Shown piece by piece: positions 10,787 through 24,289 of a DNA stretch of 64,000 nt. How positions within the stretch are numbered: the stretch's first letter is position 1; each line of letters starts with the position of its first letter. The stretch is from Tetrastigma voinierianum (lineage: Eukaryota > Streptophyta > Magnoliopsida > Vitales > Vitaceae): contig JAEQBH010002191.1 of NCBI GenBank assembly GCA_016808115.1, forward strand, positions 496,001 through 560,000. Reading direction: 5' to 3'. The notes below the pieces were generated by a model. It had not been told where the DNA came from, ran no database searches, and saw nothing but the letters and a program-made list of their open reading frames with translations. The translations under genes were made by a program, and so were the position numbers.

Positions 10787-11747
10787 TAACCCCAGAAGGC
10801 GCCAGTACAGGGGGGCACGTAGCCCCAACTCAGATATATGAAAAAAAAAATAAATAAATAAAGGGCAGCAACATAATCAAGTCCCTCATCCATGACCTCT
10901 GGCCGATCTACGCAAGGCCCAACGAAGAGTTCTGAAAATGTGATATTGGCGTAGGTAAGCCTCCCATAGGGGCGTCTAATGGGTTAACACAGACAACGTC
11001 TTCAAACACACAATATCCATAAACAACAAGTGGCTGCAGAGGCTTCTAGAAGTCTTCACCCACCATTGTTCCACCTTTGTTGTCATAGAGAATAATTCAC
11101 AATGGGAGGATAAGATAACAGAAGATAAATCCATTGGAAATCTCATAGATTTTGCTAAATTCACCGTCATATATATAGGGGAAATTTCCTAAGGCACATT
11201 AAAAACACCAATGTGAAATCACGTATTTTCTCAGGCGCCTTAACATATGTGCATTAATCACCTCCAAAGTTCCCATACTAATAGCGCCCTGACACACAAG
11301 TGCTTCTCGCCTAAGAGCATGGATATTTAGACTGGAAAAAGGGGGGGCATTGTGAGTACCATGGCTTTTGGGCCCAAAACCCACTATCCAATAGGCCCAG
11401 CATCCGCACGGGCCCATGGCTTGATTCAAACCCCAATATGGCCCAAAACAACCTGTTACCCCAAAACCATACGGGAGCTACTCAGACGGGAAAGACCTGG
11501 GTCCCTCCTGAAGTCTCGAGTCCCCTAACCGACCGTCCTGCCACTTACAAGATATTCATCCACGGATCTCATAGTTCATCATGTCTCAAAACAATAATCC
11601 TAAATGAGGGAGAATTGGTCTTTGATAAGGAAAGTCAAATTTGATCACTAAGTTGATGATATTATCTCTCCAAAAATCAAGGATAATTGGTCTTTGATAA
11701 AAGAAAAAAAAAAAAAAAGAGATTCTACCACCAAAATCACAAGATTA
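10787..11747 (-). mobile_element. Candidate 5' LTR and primer site of the gag-like element
   Basis: On the minus strand 10787-10804 reads TGGCGCCTTCTGGGGTTA. A primer-binding site must begin TGG to pair with a tRNA 3' CCA, and this does; the tRNA was not identified. The DNA to its right contains a TATA-like CCTATATATATGACGG near 11167-11182 on the minus strand, as expected of an LTR promoter. The outer edge is unknown because the solo LTR at 11748 begins there, and no second LTR is seen. A plus-strand purine run AAAAAGGGGGGG near 11336-11347 followed by TGTGAGTACC could instead mark a different LTR, so this call is weak. Confidence 0.33.
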
Positions 11748-12934
11748 TGTAAGACCCGAGAAATTTCCAATTCTCGGAAAAAAGAGCAAATCGCATCAGT
11801 CAAAATCCAAATTTATTCTCTAGATCTCGGGATGATGAAACAGATTTCACCATCGAATCCTCTCACGAAATCTAGCTAGCACGCCGACCACACTCCGTCG
11901 AATTCCGAGATAGTCGACTTGACGCTTTAGGAGACGCTTCGAAAGTGCCATAAAACGACATGTGATGCGAAAAAAGCCACATATAACATGTACTCATGTG
12001 CCATAAGTTGCATGAGTAGAGAAATGATGAAAATGGATGGCCGAGATAGTGTCAAATGTCGAAAATCCAAGCTTAGTGACATAAATGGCATTATAGGATT
12101 TGTTTTAAATGAGAATAAGACAAGATTGTGTATAGTGTCGTCTCCCTCCTTATGAAATACAAGCCAAAACGTGGAAAAAAAACAGAGGAGATGCAGTAGC
12201 CATTTTTGGCATTTTAGATAGAGAAGGACCTCCTTCTCTCTAGATTTCCGGGAGATCCGATCGTCGAAATCCTTCGGGCCAAGAAGGAAAGATGCTCTAC
12301 TCGGAGAGGCCTACACGTGGACTCCAATTTTAGAGAGTTTCATCAAACTCCGAGAGGTAGGGGTTTTATCCTACTTGTTTTACTCTTGATTTAAGTGTTT
12401 TATGATGTTTGAGTTGGACGAGGCTTGAGGGGTTTGCTTTTGACTCCGCTCCAAATCTTGGAACCTAAGTGGAAATTCGGGGACACTTTTGGTCAGTCCG
12501 TACGCTTTAGAGACTGATTTGGGTATTTGTAATTACAATTTATATAATAAATTGTGTTTGGGTGAGCAGGAGGCCGAAATGGGCATGGAATTCGGTTCCA
12601 CCAAGAGGACCGATGTTGGATGAGGCTGCCCACTGCTGCTTTGGGATCATAAGTCTCGTTTGTGCAAATTGACCAAAACGCCCATGTGTTGAGTGCTTGA
12701 AATTGATGAAATGAATGGCTTGAGTCAGGTGGAGTCAGAGCAGGTTAATACATGATTCTAATGTGTTAACACAATGACATAATTATATAAAATATAAATT
12801 GTGTTTTGTAGGTCATTGGAGATGAGTTAGTGATTAGCCTATGAGTTAATTTGGGTGATGGATGAATAAAATTGGTATATTGGTGTAAATCAGGTGAAAT
12901 TACATAACATGTTGTATGTGATTTAAATATGTTA

Positions 12935-12966
<32 letters not shown>

Positions 12967-14077
12967 GAATATATTAGCATGAATGACATGAAATGGCATT
13001 ATGCATTTTCATATGCACTGGGTAACCTAGAAATTAGGTGTGAGTGCATGACACGAATTTTCTGAAAAACGAACATGATTGCGAAAGGAATTTCACAGGA
13101 TGATATTCCGGAGAATGGGGTTGGGAGACGGTCCAACAGATCATTTCGGATGAGGACCATGACTGCTTTCTGTATGTCTTCCAACACATTCGCCTGAGGG
13201 GTAGTTCCATATTTTTACCCGATACTTCCTAGAGTATAGTTTTGAAAAAACAACAAGAATTGTTTTGAAAAAATGTTTTCTCTACATACAAGGGTAAGTG
13301 TGAGGAGTCGGTGAGGACTCGGACGGGGTCAGTCATTTAGACATTCAAGTAGGATCACGCATTTACTTGAATGTGTGTTTACTGAGCATTGTATATGCAC
13401 TTAGGTGGGAGAGTAAATCCACTTGGGGTGATTCCACTATCGAGCATTAAATTTCACCCCGTCGAGGGAATTATACATTTTAGGTAATGTGGAGCGCACG
13501 AGGAGACGGCTCATCATAGAGACCGCTTTAGAAGAAAGTCGGGATGTGGCTTTGGGTTTATGATGTAGTACATGTATTAAAATGTTTTAAACTTTTAATA
13601 TATGTTGTATAAGAGTAAAATTCTAACTCTTGAAACTAAGGCATATAGTCGGTATGTTGATGAGTATATTAGCATGGGCCAAGATACGTTTTCATCAATA
13701 TAAATGTTATATTGGATTGTTTGGGACAGGTTTGTATATGGGTAGAGCTCCCCACAAAGAGACTCATTCCACCCCGTGGAGAGAGGTCGGGGCCACCCGA
13801 CATTCACGAGTGTTTCCGAGGGCTGACTGGGGTAGTCGAACTGACACCCCTGCTTGGGGGGCGCCACAGACATCTTTCCAAGAACTGCGTAAACAAAACT
13901 CCCCACTAGGGAAAGGTATGCAACCCTAACTGTCGTACTTTCTTTTCCTTCTTCTCCATCATTTTGCTAACTTAAGCATCGAAGAGGCGATCGGCACACC
14001 GCCGTAGGATCTCTTATTTTTGCAGGTTTATATCAGATCGCTGATGCCCCGGAGGTCAGACGAACCAGGTACCGACA
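11748..14077 (+). mobile_element. Solo LTR, TGTAAGACCCGAG type (gypsy-like)
   Basis: It begins TGTAAGACCCGAGAAATTTC and ends CCAGGTACCGACA, giving TG...CA ends. No TGGTATCAGAG-like primer site follows 14077 and no polypurine tract precedes 11748, so it is probably solo. I could not find a matching 5-bp target duplication (GATTA versus CTTAT). Inside are a (TA)n run (about 12932-12960) and a perfect 11-bp-stem hairpin (13341-13374) also present in the LTRs of the gypsy element at 22019-31035. Open frames within it, including overlapping ones at 13595-13929, show no protein-like pattern. Confidence 0.6.
13341..13374 (+). other. Perfect stem-loop in LTR
   Basis: ACATTCAAGTA (13341-13351) and its exact reverse complement TACTTGAATGT (13364-13374) flank a 12-nt loop. 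The same arms and loop length occur at 22589-22622 in a different LTR family. Confidence 0.85.
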
Positions 14078-14297
14078 CTTATAACTAAGAAGAGTGGTTA
14101 TGTCAATATCATAGGCAATTAAAATGTGTGTAGTGGCGGAGCCAAGAATTTTGTTTAAGAGGGGCATCATATATTATACAATATTTTTAAATACAATTTT
14201 TTCTTATATATGTGTATCGTTTTAATATACATTATATCATATAAAAATTATATAAATTAAATATATGAAAAAAATAAAAGTCAATATAAATTCCAAC
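14078..14297. other. Fragment of an unclassified dispersed repeat
   Basis: It contains GTAGTGGCGGAGCCAAG (about 14131), a phrase I associate with a common plant repeat but cannot place in a family. AT-rich sequence follows. The copia element at 14298 interrupts it; the continuation resumes at about 19824. Confidence 0.35.
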
Positions 14298-14498
14298 TGT
14301 TATAAACATGAAGAAAGGAAAACAGAAATTAAGAGAACAAAGAGAGAACTCAAGAGGTCATTTTTCTCCTTATCTTTCATTATCAAGGATCTCATATATA
14401 TATATAGGGGTCTTCATTAATACAGTAATAAGTACATCCACAATGATTCACCGATAAATGTGTAGTCATTCACATTTCTCAATGAATTATTTGTAACA
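14298..14498 (-). repeat. 3' LTR of copia element
   Basis: 201 bp. On the plus strand it ends TTGTAACA at 14498, next to the polypurine tract (minus AAGGGGGAG). A TATA-like run lies at 14393-14405. It aligns throughout with 19621-19818. Confidence 0.9.
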
Positions 14499-14519
14499 CT
14501 CCCCCTTGAATGACCATCA

Positions 14520-15130
14520 TTAGACAGCTAGTACTGTCTCGTTAAAATCCTTGCCAGTAAAACCCAGTGGGATAAAACCTGGACGAAAGGAAAAAGAGTA
14601 TAGCATAGTAACATCTTTAACAATTCTCCCACTGATAGTGACATAATACTTCATTTTGAAGATCTTTTTGCACTTACGTATACCAATCCAAAGGTACAAG
14701 CTTTCGAATGTCAGAGCGGGCAAGGCTTTTTGCAACAAACTGCTAGGATTATCACTAGACCTTATCTGTTGCACAATGATTTCACCCTTATTCTAAAGTT
14801 CATGAGTATAGAAGAATTTTGGTGAAATGTGCTTAGTTCGATCACCTTTAATATATCCTCCTCGACTACAAGTAGCTACACACAACATTATCTTCATATA
14901 CCGTTGGCTGTTCTGATAGAAGATAATCCACATGATTTTCAAGTAAGTTGTATCATGGATTTCAACCAAACACATTCCTCGACTAGTCAAGCATGGCAAG
15001 TAATTTAATGGTCGAGGAGGTAGCTACCATTGTTTGCTTTATCGACCTCTAGGATATAGCAAGATTTGATTAGTAAATATATATCTTGTCCGGTGGATCA
15101 AGCTTTGTGAGGTTCAAAGATAGCCCGTGA
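14520..15130 (-). pseudogene. copia RNase H and C-terminal tail
   Basis: The minus strand reads KGDRTKHISPKFFYTHEL (about 14793-14850) and then VQQIRSSDN- and LLQKALPALTFE-like sequence. These are the terminal motifs of plant copia RNase H (KHIDVRHHFIRE / NPADMLTK type positions). The last open stretch ends LPLGFTGKDFNETVLAV-like about 20 bp before the 3' LTR. Frames change at about 14780 and 15130, so no continuous RNase H is encoded. RNase H would remove the RNA template during reverse transcription. Confidence 0.7.
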
Positions 15131-15139
15131 CCTGCCAAT

Positions 15140-16384
15140 CTAAAATTGTGGTTCCAATGTTTTGGAATAAAATAATCCCATGTCACATGTCCCACGGAGA
15201 TATCTTAATACATGTTTAATTATGTTCCAATGCCTTTTAGTTGGAGCTGAACTATATCCTGCTAGTAAATTAACTGACAAAGCAATGTCAGGTCGAGTAT
15301 AATTTGCAAGATACATTAGTGCACCAATTACACTGAGATATGGTACTTCAGGACCAAGCAATTCTTTATTTTCTTCTTTAGGCCGAAACGGATCTTTGGT
15401 CACTTCAAGCGACCTAACAACCATGGGGGAACTAAGGGGGTGTGATTTATCCATATGAAAGCGCTTTAGGACGTTTTATGTATATGTTGATTGATGGATT
15501 AATACAATTCATCTCGAACAATGCCTCGACCGTAGGCCGAGACAATATTTTGTTTTCCCCAAGATCTTTCATTTCAAATCTCTTTATTTAAGTAGTCAAT
15601 TGTTTTGAAAGCTCTTCGTGAGTCCCTAACTAAATTCAAATCATCCACATATACCGCAATAATTTCAAATCTAGTTGCTACTTTCTTGATAAAAACACAT
15701 GGGTAAATTGAATTATTCACATATCCTTCTTTGAGCAAATACTGGCTTAAAAGATTATACCACATTCGACCGAATTGTTTTAAAGATCATTGTAACTTGA
15801 TTGAATACATGCTCCGTGGTTTTGAATTCATTACTTCAGATAATTGTAATCCTTCAAGGATTTTCATATATACATTAGTATCAATAGATCCATATAAATA
15901 GGTTGTGACTACATCCATCAGTGGCATATCAAGTCCTTCGGAGACAGCTAAATATATTAAATAACGAAATGTAGTTGCACCATTATGGGAGAATACGTCT
16001 CCTCATAATCAATTCCATGTCTTTGTGAAGCTCAATATTAAGGCGTGCTTTATATCGCACGATTTCATTTTGCTCATTTCGATTTTGTACAAAGATCCAT
16101 CGATATCCAATAGGTTTTATATCTTTAGGTGTTTGAATTACTGGTCCAAATACTCGTTTAGCCAGTGATTTTAACTCTATTTGAATTGCTTCTTTCCATT
16201 TTAACCAATCATTTCGATGTCTACATTCATTCATATTTTGTGGCTCTTGATCTTCATGATTGCTTATGATGTCCATAGCCACTTGGAAAGAAAAAGCATC
16301 ATCTATAAGGGTAGTATTTCGATCCCATATTTTTCCCTTATGTATATAATTAATAGATATATCTTCATCATTTAATCCTTTCAC
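15140..16384 (-). pseudogene. copia reverse transcriptase
   Basis: Three open blocks on the minus strand carry RT motifs in order. The N-terminal block (15983-16384) has KWKEAIQIELKSL, VFGPVIQTP, IGYRWIFV and EIVRYKARL. The catalytic block (15574-15765) has IIAVYVDDLNLV, the YVDD metal-binding motif. The C-terminal block (15140-15454) has YLSVIGALMYLANYTRPDIA and a KHVLRYLRGT-like sequence typical of the RT-RNase H junction. Frames differ between blocks and stops lie between them. Role: synthesis of cDNA from element RNA in virus-like particles. Confidence 0.85.
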
Positions 16385-16639
16385 ATTTTTATGCTCTTCA
16401 AGAGCATTGAATTTAACACTTTTCCTTTCTCTAGGAATTGTATCTTTTGAGCCAATAGGTCATCAGCGTTTCAATTATGGCTTAGGCTCATTGGCCACGT
16501 TATATTTCAATTTTCCCATAGGAATATTAATCCGTCCTGGGATATTTGCAGCTGGTATATGCGATTTTGTAACCTTTGTTGAATCAATAAATGCATCAGG
16601 CAATCGATTTGCAAGATTTTGTAAATAAATTATCTGACC

Positions 16640-17600
16640 CTAATTCGCATTGCTTATGTGGGGGTCGAGATGAGAAAAAGATGATTCAGTCCATATAATT
16701 TCTAGAAATTCTTCTGGAATTGGCTTTTCTCCCCCTAATGGCGGGAAAACATCTTCATTAAAATGACAATCTACAAATCGAGCAATAAAAACCTCACCTA
16801 TAAGAGGCTCAAGATTGAAAACCAACATAAATACCATGACTGCGTTGAGGACCTAGTTTAGTTCGATGAGTAGGTGCAAGAGGAACATAAACAACACAAC
16901 CAAAAACGCGTATATGTGAAATATTAGGTTGATAATCTAGAACAAGTTGTAATGGGGATAAATCTTGATTGGCGCGAATTAAATTCACAGCGTGAATAAT
17001 AGCATGCCCCCATGCCGATAAAGGCAATTTGGTGTTCAAAAGCAATGGTCTTGTAATTAATTGCAGATGTTTGATAAAGGATTCAACCAACCCATGCTGA
17101 GTGTGAACATGAGAAATTGAGTATTGAACATCTATTCCAATGGACATACAATAATCAAGGAAGGCTTGAGATGAGAATTCACCAAAGATTATCAAGAGAC
17201 TAATTATCTTATCAGGATGATCGCATCAGTCCTGCCGAATTATCTAGGCTACATCCGCAAATGCAACGCTCCTGTAGAAAGAAGGCATACATGAGACCAT
17301 CTAGTGGACGCATCAATTAAAACCATAAGATAACAAAAAGGTCCACTAGGTGGGTGAATAGGCCCAAAAATATCTCCTTGAATACGTTCTAGAAATGCAA
17401 GGGATTTAGACACAATCTTTGTAAAAGATGGTCTAATAATTAATTTGCCTTGAGAACAAGTAGTACAACTAAAATCATGAGATTTTAAAATTTGTCTACT
17501 CGTTAATGGATGCCCGTTAGAATTTTGAACTATACGGCGCATCATTAAAAGTCTCGGGTGTCCAAGTCGTTCATGCCATAGTAAAAATGCTTTTGGGTCA
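16640..17600 (-). pseudogene. copia integrase with GAG-pre-integrase end
   Basis: Minus-strand open blocks at 17249-17545, 16809-17195 and 16640-16837. The first holds SCTTCSQGKLIIRPS (the CxxC end of the zinc-binding domain) and ERIQGDIFGPI, where D is the first catalytic acid. The second block has YSISHVHTQHGLVESFIK, where E is the third. The second catalytic D lies in a shifted frame near 17190-17200 (SLDNLW). VFGCVVYVPLAP and GPQRSHGIYVGFQS mark the C-terminal part. Integrase would join cDNA to host DNA; frameshifts make it inactive as read. Confidence 0.82.
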
Positions 17601-17730
17601 TTGAACTTCTAGTTCATGACAGCATGAGATTCAAGAGGTCTAATAGTTGTTTGATATAATCCATATGATGAAGAAACCAATTGTTCTAAGATTTTTTTTT
17701 TGCCCAATAATGAGTAAATACTCATTTCCA

Positions 17731-18015
17731 TTATGACTCAGTTTCAATGTGATATCCATTTCGGCGAATATCATTGAAACTAAGTAAATTTCGATTAGAT
17801 TTATTAGAATAAAGGGCATCATCAATTTGAAACTTGGTGCCATTAGGCAAAACAATAGTAGCTCTTCCGGAGCCTTTAATTAGGTCAACGGGACCTAAGA
17901 TAGTTTGAACATTAAATGGAACTAAAGTTAAGTTTGAAAAGTATTTCTTATCATGTAAAATTATGTGAGTTGTGCCATAATCAACAAGACATATATCTCT
18001 AGGAGAATGATCCAT
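17731..18015 (-). pseudogene. copia protease region
   Basis: The minus-strand frame contains ICLVDYGTTHIILHDKKYFS. The usual copia aspartic-protease motif is D-S-G-(A/T)-(T/S); here D and G remain but the middle Ser has become Tyr. KFQIDDALYS and NLLSFNDIRRNGYHIET follow as expected for the protease and linker. The frame ends before integrase. Protease would cut the polyprotein. Confidence 0.75.
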
Positions 18016-18329
18016 ATATCTTCAAAAGAAAGACAAAATTTAAATAGAAGAACTCAATTTGTATTAAATAAGTAATAAAAAGTAACATAATAAGCATATA
18101 TGTAAATCATAGCACACATTGCCATCACCAATCAAATTGTCAATTTTTCCACTTGGATCTTCAAAGAAGTCAAAGATATCAAACTGAGTTAAAGGTATTG
18201 CACCATCATTATCAATGAAATTGTCATCAATTTGATTGTTAGCTTCTTAGAGGGAGACTTGATAAGGATCATCAGCATCAATTGTCCCTTAACCATTAAT
18301 AAAGTTGGTCTCAATTTGGTTACCTTTTC

Positions 18330-19241
18330 CTTTGATGGTGGCTTGATAAAAGTAAACCAAATGCTTGGACGTACAACAAGTACGTGACCAGTGACCTTTC
18401 ATTCCACATCTATACCATTCAGTCTCATAAACCCTTTTGTTATGTGGCCCAGTTGCCTTTCCCGGTAATATTTATGAATGATTTAGCTTCTGGTTATTGA
18501 AGTTGTTTTTCTTATTATGAGGTTGATTATAATCACCTTGATTCCAAGAAATATGGCGACCATGACTACGGCCTCGGCCTCGTCCATAAAAATATCCACA
18601 CCCACGCCCACGCCCCACTACCGTTAAGGTCTGAATCGCGGGCATCAAGCCAAAAATGATATAGATCCGATAGGACGAGATTAGTGATTTTTTAATAACA
18701 ATTCATTATTCTACTCAGGTACAATGAGACATTCAATTAACTCATAATATATGGTAAAACGACGTTCTCTATATTATTGCTACAGGAGCGTATTAGAGGC
18801 GTGAAAAGTGGTATATGTTTTCTCAAGCATGTCCTCATTCGAGACCTTTTCTCCACATAATTTTAGTTGAGAGCTAATTTTGAACAAGGTTGAGTTATAG
18901 TCACTGACCAACTTAAAATCTTATAGTCGTAAATGAATCCAATCATAATGGGCCCTTGGAAGTATTACGATCTTTTGATGGTCATACCGTTCTTTCAAAC
19001 TTTTCTAGAGGATCAATGGATCCTTGACCGTAAGATATTCACTTTTGAGGCCTTCATCAATATGATAGCGAAGGAATATTAAAGCTTTAGCGTGATCCCG
19101 CTGGGATGCGGTATTTCCTTCTTTGATAGTATTTCCAAGATTTATAGCATCCAAGTGGATTTCAGCATCCAATATCCAAGATAAATAATTTTTGCCCTAA
19201 ATATTAAGGGCAACAAATTCAAGTTTGGTGATATTAGTCAT
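18330..19241 (-). pseudogene. copia gag with altered zinc knuckle
   Basis: The minus-strand ATG at 19239-19241 opens MTNITKLEFVALNI, then a stop and GKNYLSWILDAEIHLDAINL, followed by KEGNTASQRDHAKALIFLRY and EYLTVKDPLILWKSLKERYD. This is a widespread plant copia gag. An RGRG-like basic stretch precedes a nucleic-acid-binding knuckle at 18361-18420, WYRCGMKGHWSRTC. The canonical CxxC starts with Cys, but here the first Cys codon reads TGG (Trp). Frameshifts occur in the 18500-18700 part. Gag would form the particle shell. Confidence 0.75.
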
Positions 19242-19620
19242 TTTTTGAAATAATTAACAGTATATGAATAAAGTGAAAAGATATAAGAAAATTATAACTT
19301 AATAACTTAAAATTTAATAATAATATATCTAAGCTCAAGTGGTACGTTTTTTAAAACGTAGAATCAGAGGGCTATAGCTCAATTTCTCATTTTATCATAT
19401 AGAGAAGAGTGCATATTTTCAGGTTATGAATTGATGACGAAAGAAATCTTTATCAACTTAGATTTTCATAAATTCAAAGCATGAATAACAGCCCAGCTTT
19501 ATAGCTTCTGGTTATAAAATTTTCTTTAGAAAATAAAGAAAATAAAAAAGGAAAAATACATACTCAGAATACCTTACTGATTTTGTGACTTTGTTTGTCT
19601 GAGCTCTTATGCTGATAACG

Positions 19621-19818
19621 TGTTATAAAGAATGAAGAAAGGAAGAGAGAAACTGAGATAACAAAGAAAGAACTCAAGATGTCATTTTTCTCTCTATCTT
19701 TCATTATCAGGGATCTTATATATATAGAGGTCTTCATTAATGCAATAATAAGTACATCCATAATGATTCACCGGTAAATGTGTGGTCATTCACATTTCTC
19801 AATGAATTATTTATAACA
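19621..19818 (-). repeat. 5' LTR of copia element
   Basis: 198 bp matching 14298-14498. It begins TGTTATAAA on the minus strand at 19818. It contains a clear TATA box and directs transcription toward lower coordinates. Confidence 0.9.
19715..19727 (-). promoter_or_regulatory. TATA box in copia 5' LTR
   Basis: CTATATATATAAG on the minus strand, roughly 90-100 bp into the LTR. It is well placed to drive the genomic RNA; the copy in the other LTR is longer by AT units. Confidence 0.65.
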
Positions 19819-19823
19819 CTAAC

Positions 19824-21402
<1,579 letters not shown>

Positions 21403-21410
21403 TTTTATAG

Positions 21411-21450
<40 letters not shown>

Positions 21451-21610
21451 TTTACATATAGATTTGTAACTCATTAGGAAACTTGTCTTATAGAGTTGTA
21501 ATCTATTGTAAATGTTAGATTTTGACTTTGTATATATATATATATTCATAATGGATCTATAAAAGGTACAAGGAATTTATTCCTCCAATTATTTTGTCTT
21601 TCTATCTACA
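21403..21610 (+). repeat. 5' LTR of split copia element
   Basis: 208 bp including a (TA)n run at 21412-21448 and a second at about 21531-21543. It ends CTATCTACA directly before the primer site. Confidence 0.9.
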
Positions 21611-21620
21611 TGGTATCAGA
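21611..21620 (+). other. Primer-binding site, tRNA-iMet type
   Basis: TGGTATCAGA immediately after the LTR end pairs with the 3' end of plant initiator methionine tRNA, the usual primer for plant copia elements. Confidence 0.85.
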
Positions 21621-22018
21621 CTCAGGTTTATTTAGAAGAACTTAGGAACACACAGAGGTGGAGGTTTAACCCAATGAGGATGTAGAACAGACACTACCCG
21701 CAAGAGAAGGCACGAGCCGATCTAGCTCACACCAAGTCCGATGGTCGGAACCCTAGAGCGTGAAGCTCACGCGCCCACCTGGCAGTTATGTCCTGTGGCG
21801 CATGCGCGGTGCGTGGAAGGTGCATGGGCCATCCTTCGGTCACCGAAATTCTCCAGTAGGGTCATCGGCGGCCGATGAGCATCCCCAATCACCTACCTCC
21901 CATGTCCAACCGTCGGAACAATGACTTTTTTCCCTTTTTGTGCCTGGTAGCCTTGAGACTCTATGCTTTTATGATCCTCTCTTCATTTTACCTAAGATCC
22001 AGCAACTTCCATATGTGA
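21621..22018 (+). other. copia leader, no gag recognised
   Basis: GC-richer than its surroundings. I could not read a convincing gag frame before the gypsy insertion at 22019. Confidence 0.5.
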
Positions 22019-24015
22019 TGTGACACCCCAAACCCGGTCCGCTGACTAAATTCAACCCGTGGAACACTGCTAATGCTCGTGACCCGACATTTCACGAAAA
22101 TTCCGCAGTCTCCTTTGTACCCAGGAGCTCTACCCAAATACAAAACCTGTTTAACCTGTCCCAAACATCAATATCATGACCACACAGGGTCTCATACACA
22201 ACTATACTGAGTAAAAATGACCTCTTGGGCTCCTGCAATTATACTCACAACATATATCCCATATCCAATGTAATCCATCGCATGAGTAAAACTACTACTG
22301 GCCCCATAAACAATACTCATAAAACATACTAACTATATATCATAGTTACAAGAGTTAATGATCTACTTATACAACACATATATTAAAATTCTAAAAAAAT
22401 TTAATACATGTAAAACCACCAAGCCACATTCCCAAGCCTTAAAACTCAGCCTGATAGACAGCCGTCTCCTTGAGACGCTCCCGCACCAAAACGGGGGTCC
22501 CATCGACGAGGAGCTAGTGCCCAGCAGGAGAACGCCAGCCAAGTAGGCCACCACCACCTAAGTGCAAAGCAATGTCTAAATTAAACACACATTCAAGTAA
22601 ATGCATGATCCTACTTGAATGTCTACATGACCAACTCAGATCCCCAGCTCACCGACTTCCACACTCGCCTGCCTCGTATTTAATTTCTATTCGTTTGTTC
22701 GTGGGACAACCCTCCGATGTATATATATCAATTGGGCCGCTCCGACGATGGATATATTATTTGTTTGTGGACTACCCTCCGATGAATATCAATTGGGCCG
22801 CTCCGACGATTGATATTTTTAATTGACTACCCGATAATAATGTTTTTAGACAACCCTCCGAACCTTTTCTCTAGACTCATCTCTATGCACTCACTCCTAT
22901 AACTTAGGTGTTCCAAAGGCATATGGAATGCATGTATGCTAATTCTTAACATAGCTCTAATTCACAGGTAAATATATAAACATGCATATATTTACAAAAA
23001 ATTTAATTCACACAATCATGTCATGTAAATTAATTAATTCATACATCAAAATTAGCTCACTTGGGCTAATGATCAACCAAACACATATTTTCACAAAAAT
23101 ATATTTTTAGAACACTGTTTCGGGAATAGTGAAACCCTCGGTTACTATTCCCGAAAAATCACAAAACATCGGTTCATTTAGTGAACCCGGTTTCACGGCC
23201 ATTTCCGGCCTCAATCCAATCAACACAGGATTAACACTTGGATGAAGAATTAAATCACCCAACATAGCCAGGGGTAAATGCTCGCCTTTTTTCTTTCAAA
23301 ATTTTATCAATTCGGTCCTGCTTTGGGATCCTGATCAAACGTCCCTCACGGCCTCATTCACCAAACATTAGTAAAACACTTAAATGGGAGTAAAACTCAA
23401 GTAGTGAGAAACCCTCACCTCCTAGCTCGAGGAAACCTCAAATCCCAGACCCACGCGAAGCCCTATCCATGGCAGCTCTTCGTCTCCGAAGACTCCGTCA
23501 CTCATCTGACGCTCGTATTTTTAGAGAGAAGTTTCTTCTAAAGAAATTCTCTCAAAAGAAGGCTACTGGACCCCATTTCCTGCTCCTATGTTTTTCCTTC
23601 AGTCGAATAAGAGAAGAAGCACCGCATAACACTTTGTCATTTTGTGAGTTAATTCCTAATTTAATTGATAATTCCTTTTCTCCGCTTTCTGAGATTCGAC
23701 AATATTCCCGCCATCCACTATCATTTATCTACTCATGTCACTTTATGGCACATGAGTATCGTGCAGCGAAGTGACTTTCAATGATTAAAATCGTTTTTAC
23801 TTCAAGACTAATCACATGCCTCAGTACGTGTCAACTCCGATTACCCCTACGAAATTTTACGTAGCTGGATTTATGAGATTTATCCCAACGGTGCAACTGC
23901 TTTCACATCCGAGATCTAGAGAATAAATTCTGACTTTTTTTTTAACCTAAATTAACAATTTTGTAACGAATTGTACGATTTTGTCCCTTTTCCAAATTGG
24001 ACTTCTTGCCTTACA
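22019..24015 (-). repeat. 3' LTR of nested gypsy element
   Basis: Minus strand begins TGTAAGGCAAGAAGTCC at 24015 and ends GGGGTGTCACA at 22019. It contains sub-repeats of about 62 bp with ACCCTCCGATG and ATTGGGCCGCTCCGACGA (about 22705-22830) and the hairpin at 22589-22622. Confidence 0.82.
22589..22622 (-). other. Perfect stem-loop in gypsy LTR
   Basis: ACATTCAAGTA (22589-22599), a 12-nt loop, then TACTTGAATGT (22612-22622). The sister LTR carries an eroded copy at about 29551-29584. It has the same arms as 13341-13374. Confidence 0.85.
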
Positions 24016-24289
24016 TTCTCCTCCTTATGAATTTCATCCCGAAATTGTGTGATCACAACTACTCACATGCATATGCAACGTGCACTCACTCATAATGTAA
24101 ACAAAATATTTAAATCTTAAACGACTAAACCACGACCTTCATCCCAAACAAGAATGATAAAGCCCGTGACGTGTCCTCGCAGCCCCACGTGACTCCTCCA
24201 CTCCATAGCGCTCCATAGTACCTTACTAGCCACGGTCTTGGCGTCGTAAAACTTGATCACTACGGATTAACAATGCACACCGTCCCTCC

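Larger units (their letters stand above)
14298..19818 (-). mobile_element. Complete but decayed Ty1/copia retrotransposon
   Basis: Short LTRs (14298-14498 and 19621-19818, about 200 bp) begin TGTTATAAA and end TTRTAACA on the plus strand. The flanks CCAAC (14293-14297) and CTAAC (19819-19823) are a target duplication with one mismatch. On the minus strand AAGGGGGAG precedes the 3' LTR (polypurine tract, about 14501-14509), and CGTTATCAGCA follows the 5' LTR as the likely primer region. Between them, minus strand, lie gag with a zinc knuckle, protease, integrase, reverse transcriptase and RNase H in copia order. Several frame changes and stops make it non-autonomous. The LTRs are still alike, so insertion is not very old relative to the surrounding relics. 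Confidence 0.92.

Noticed and set aside
11336..11360. Polypurine tract plus TGTGAGTACC, a possible plus-strand 3' LTR start
   Set aside because: No matching second LTR or internal pol on its left, and the TATA-like and primer-like signals around it point to the minus strand. Left unresolved.
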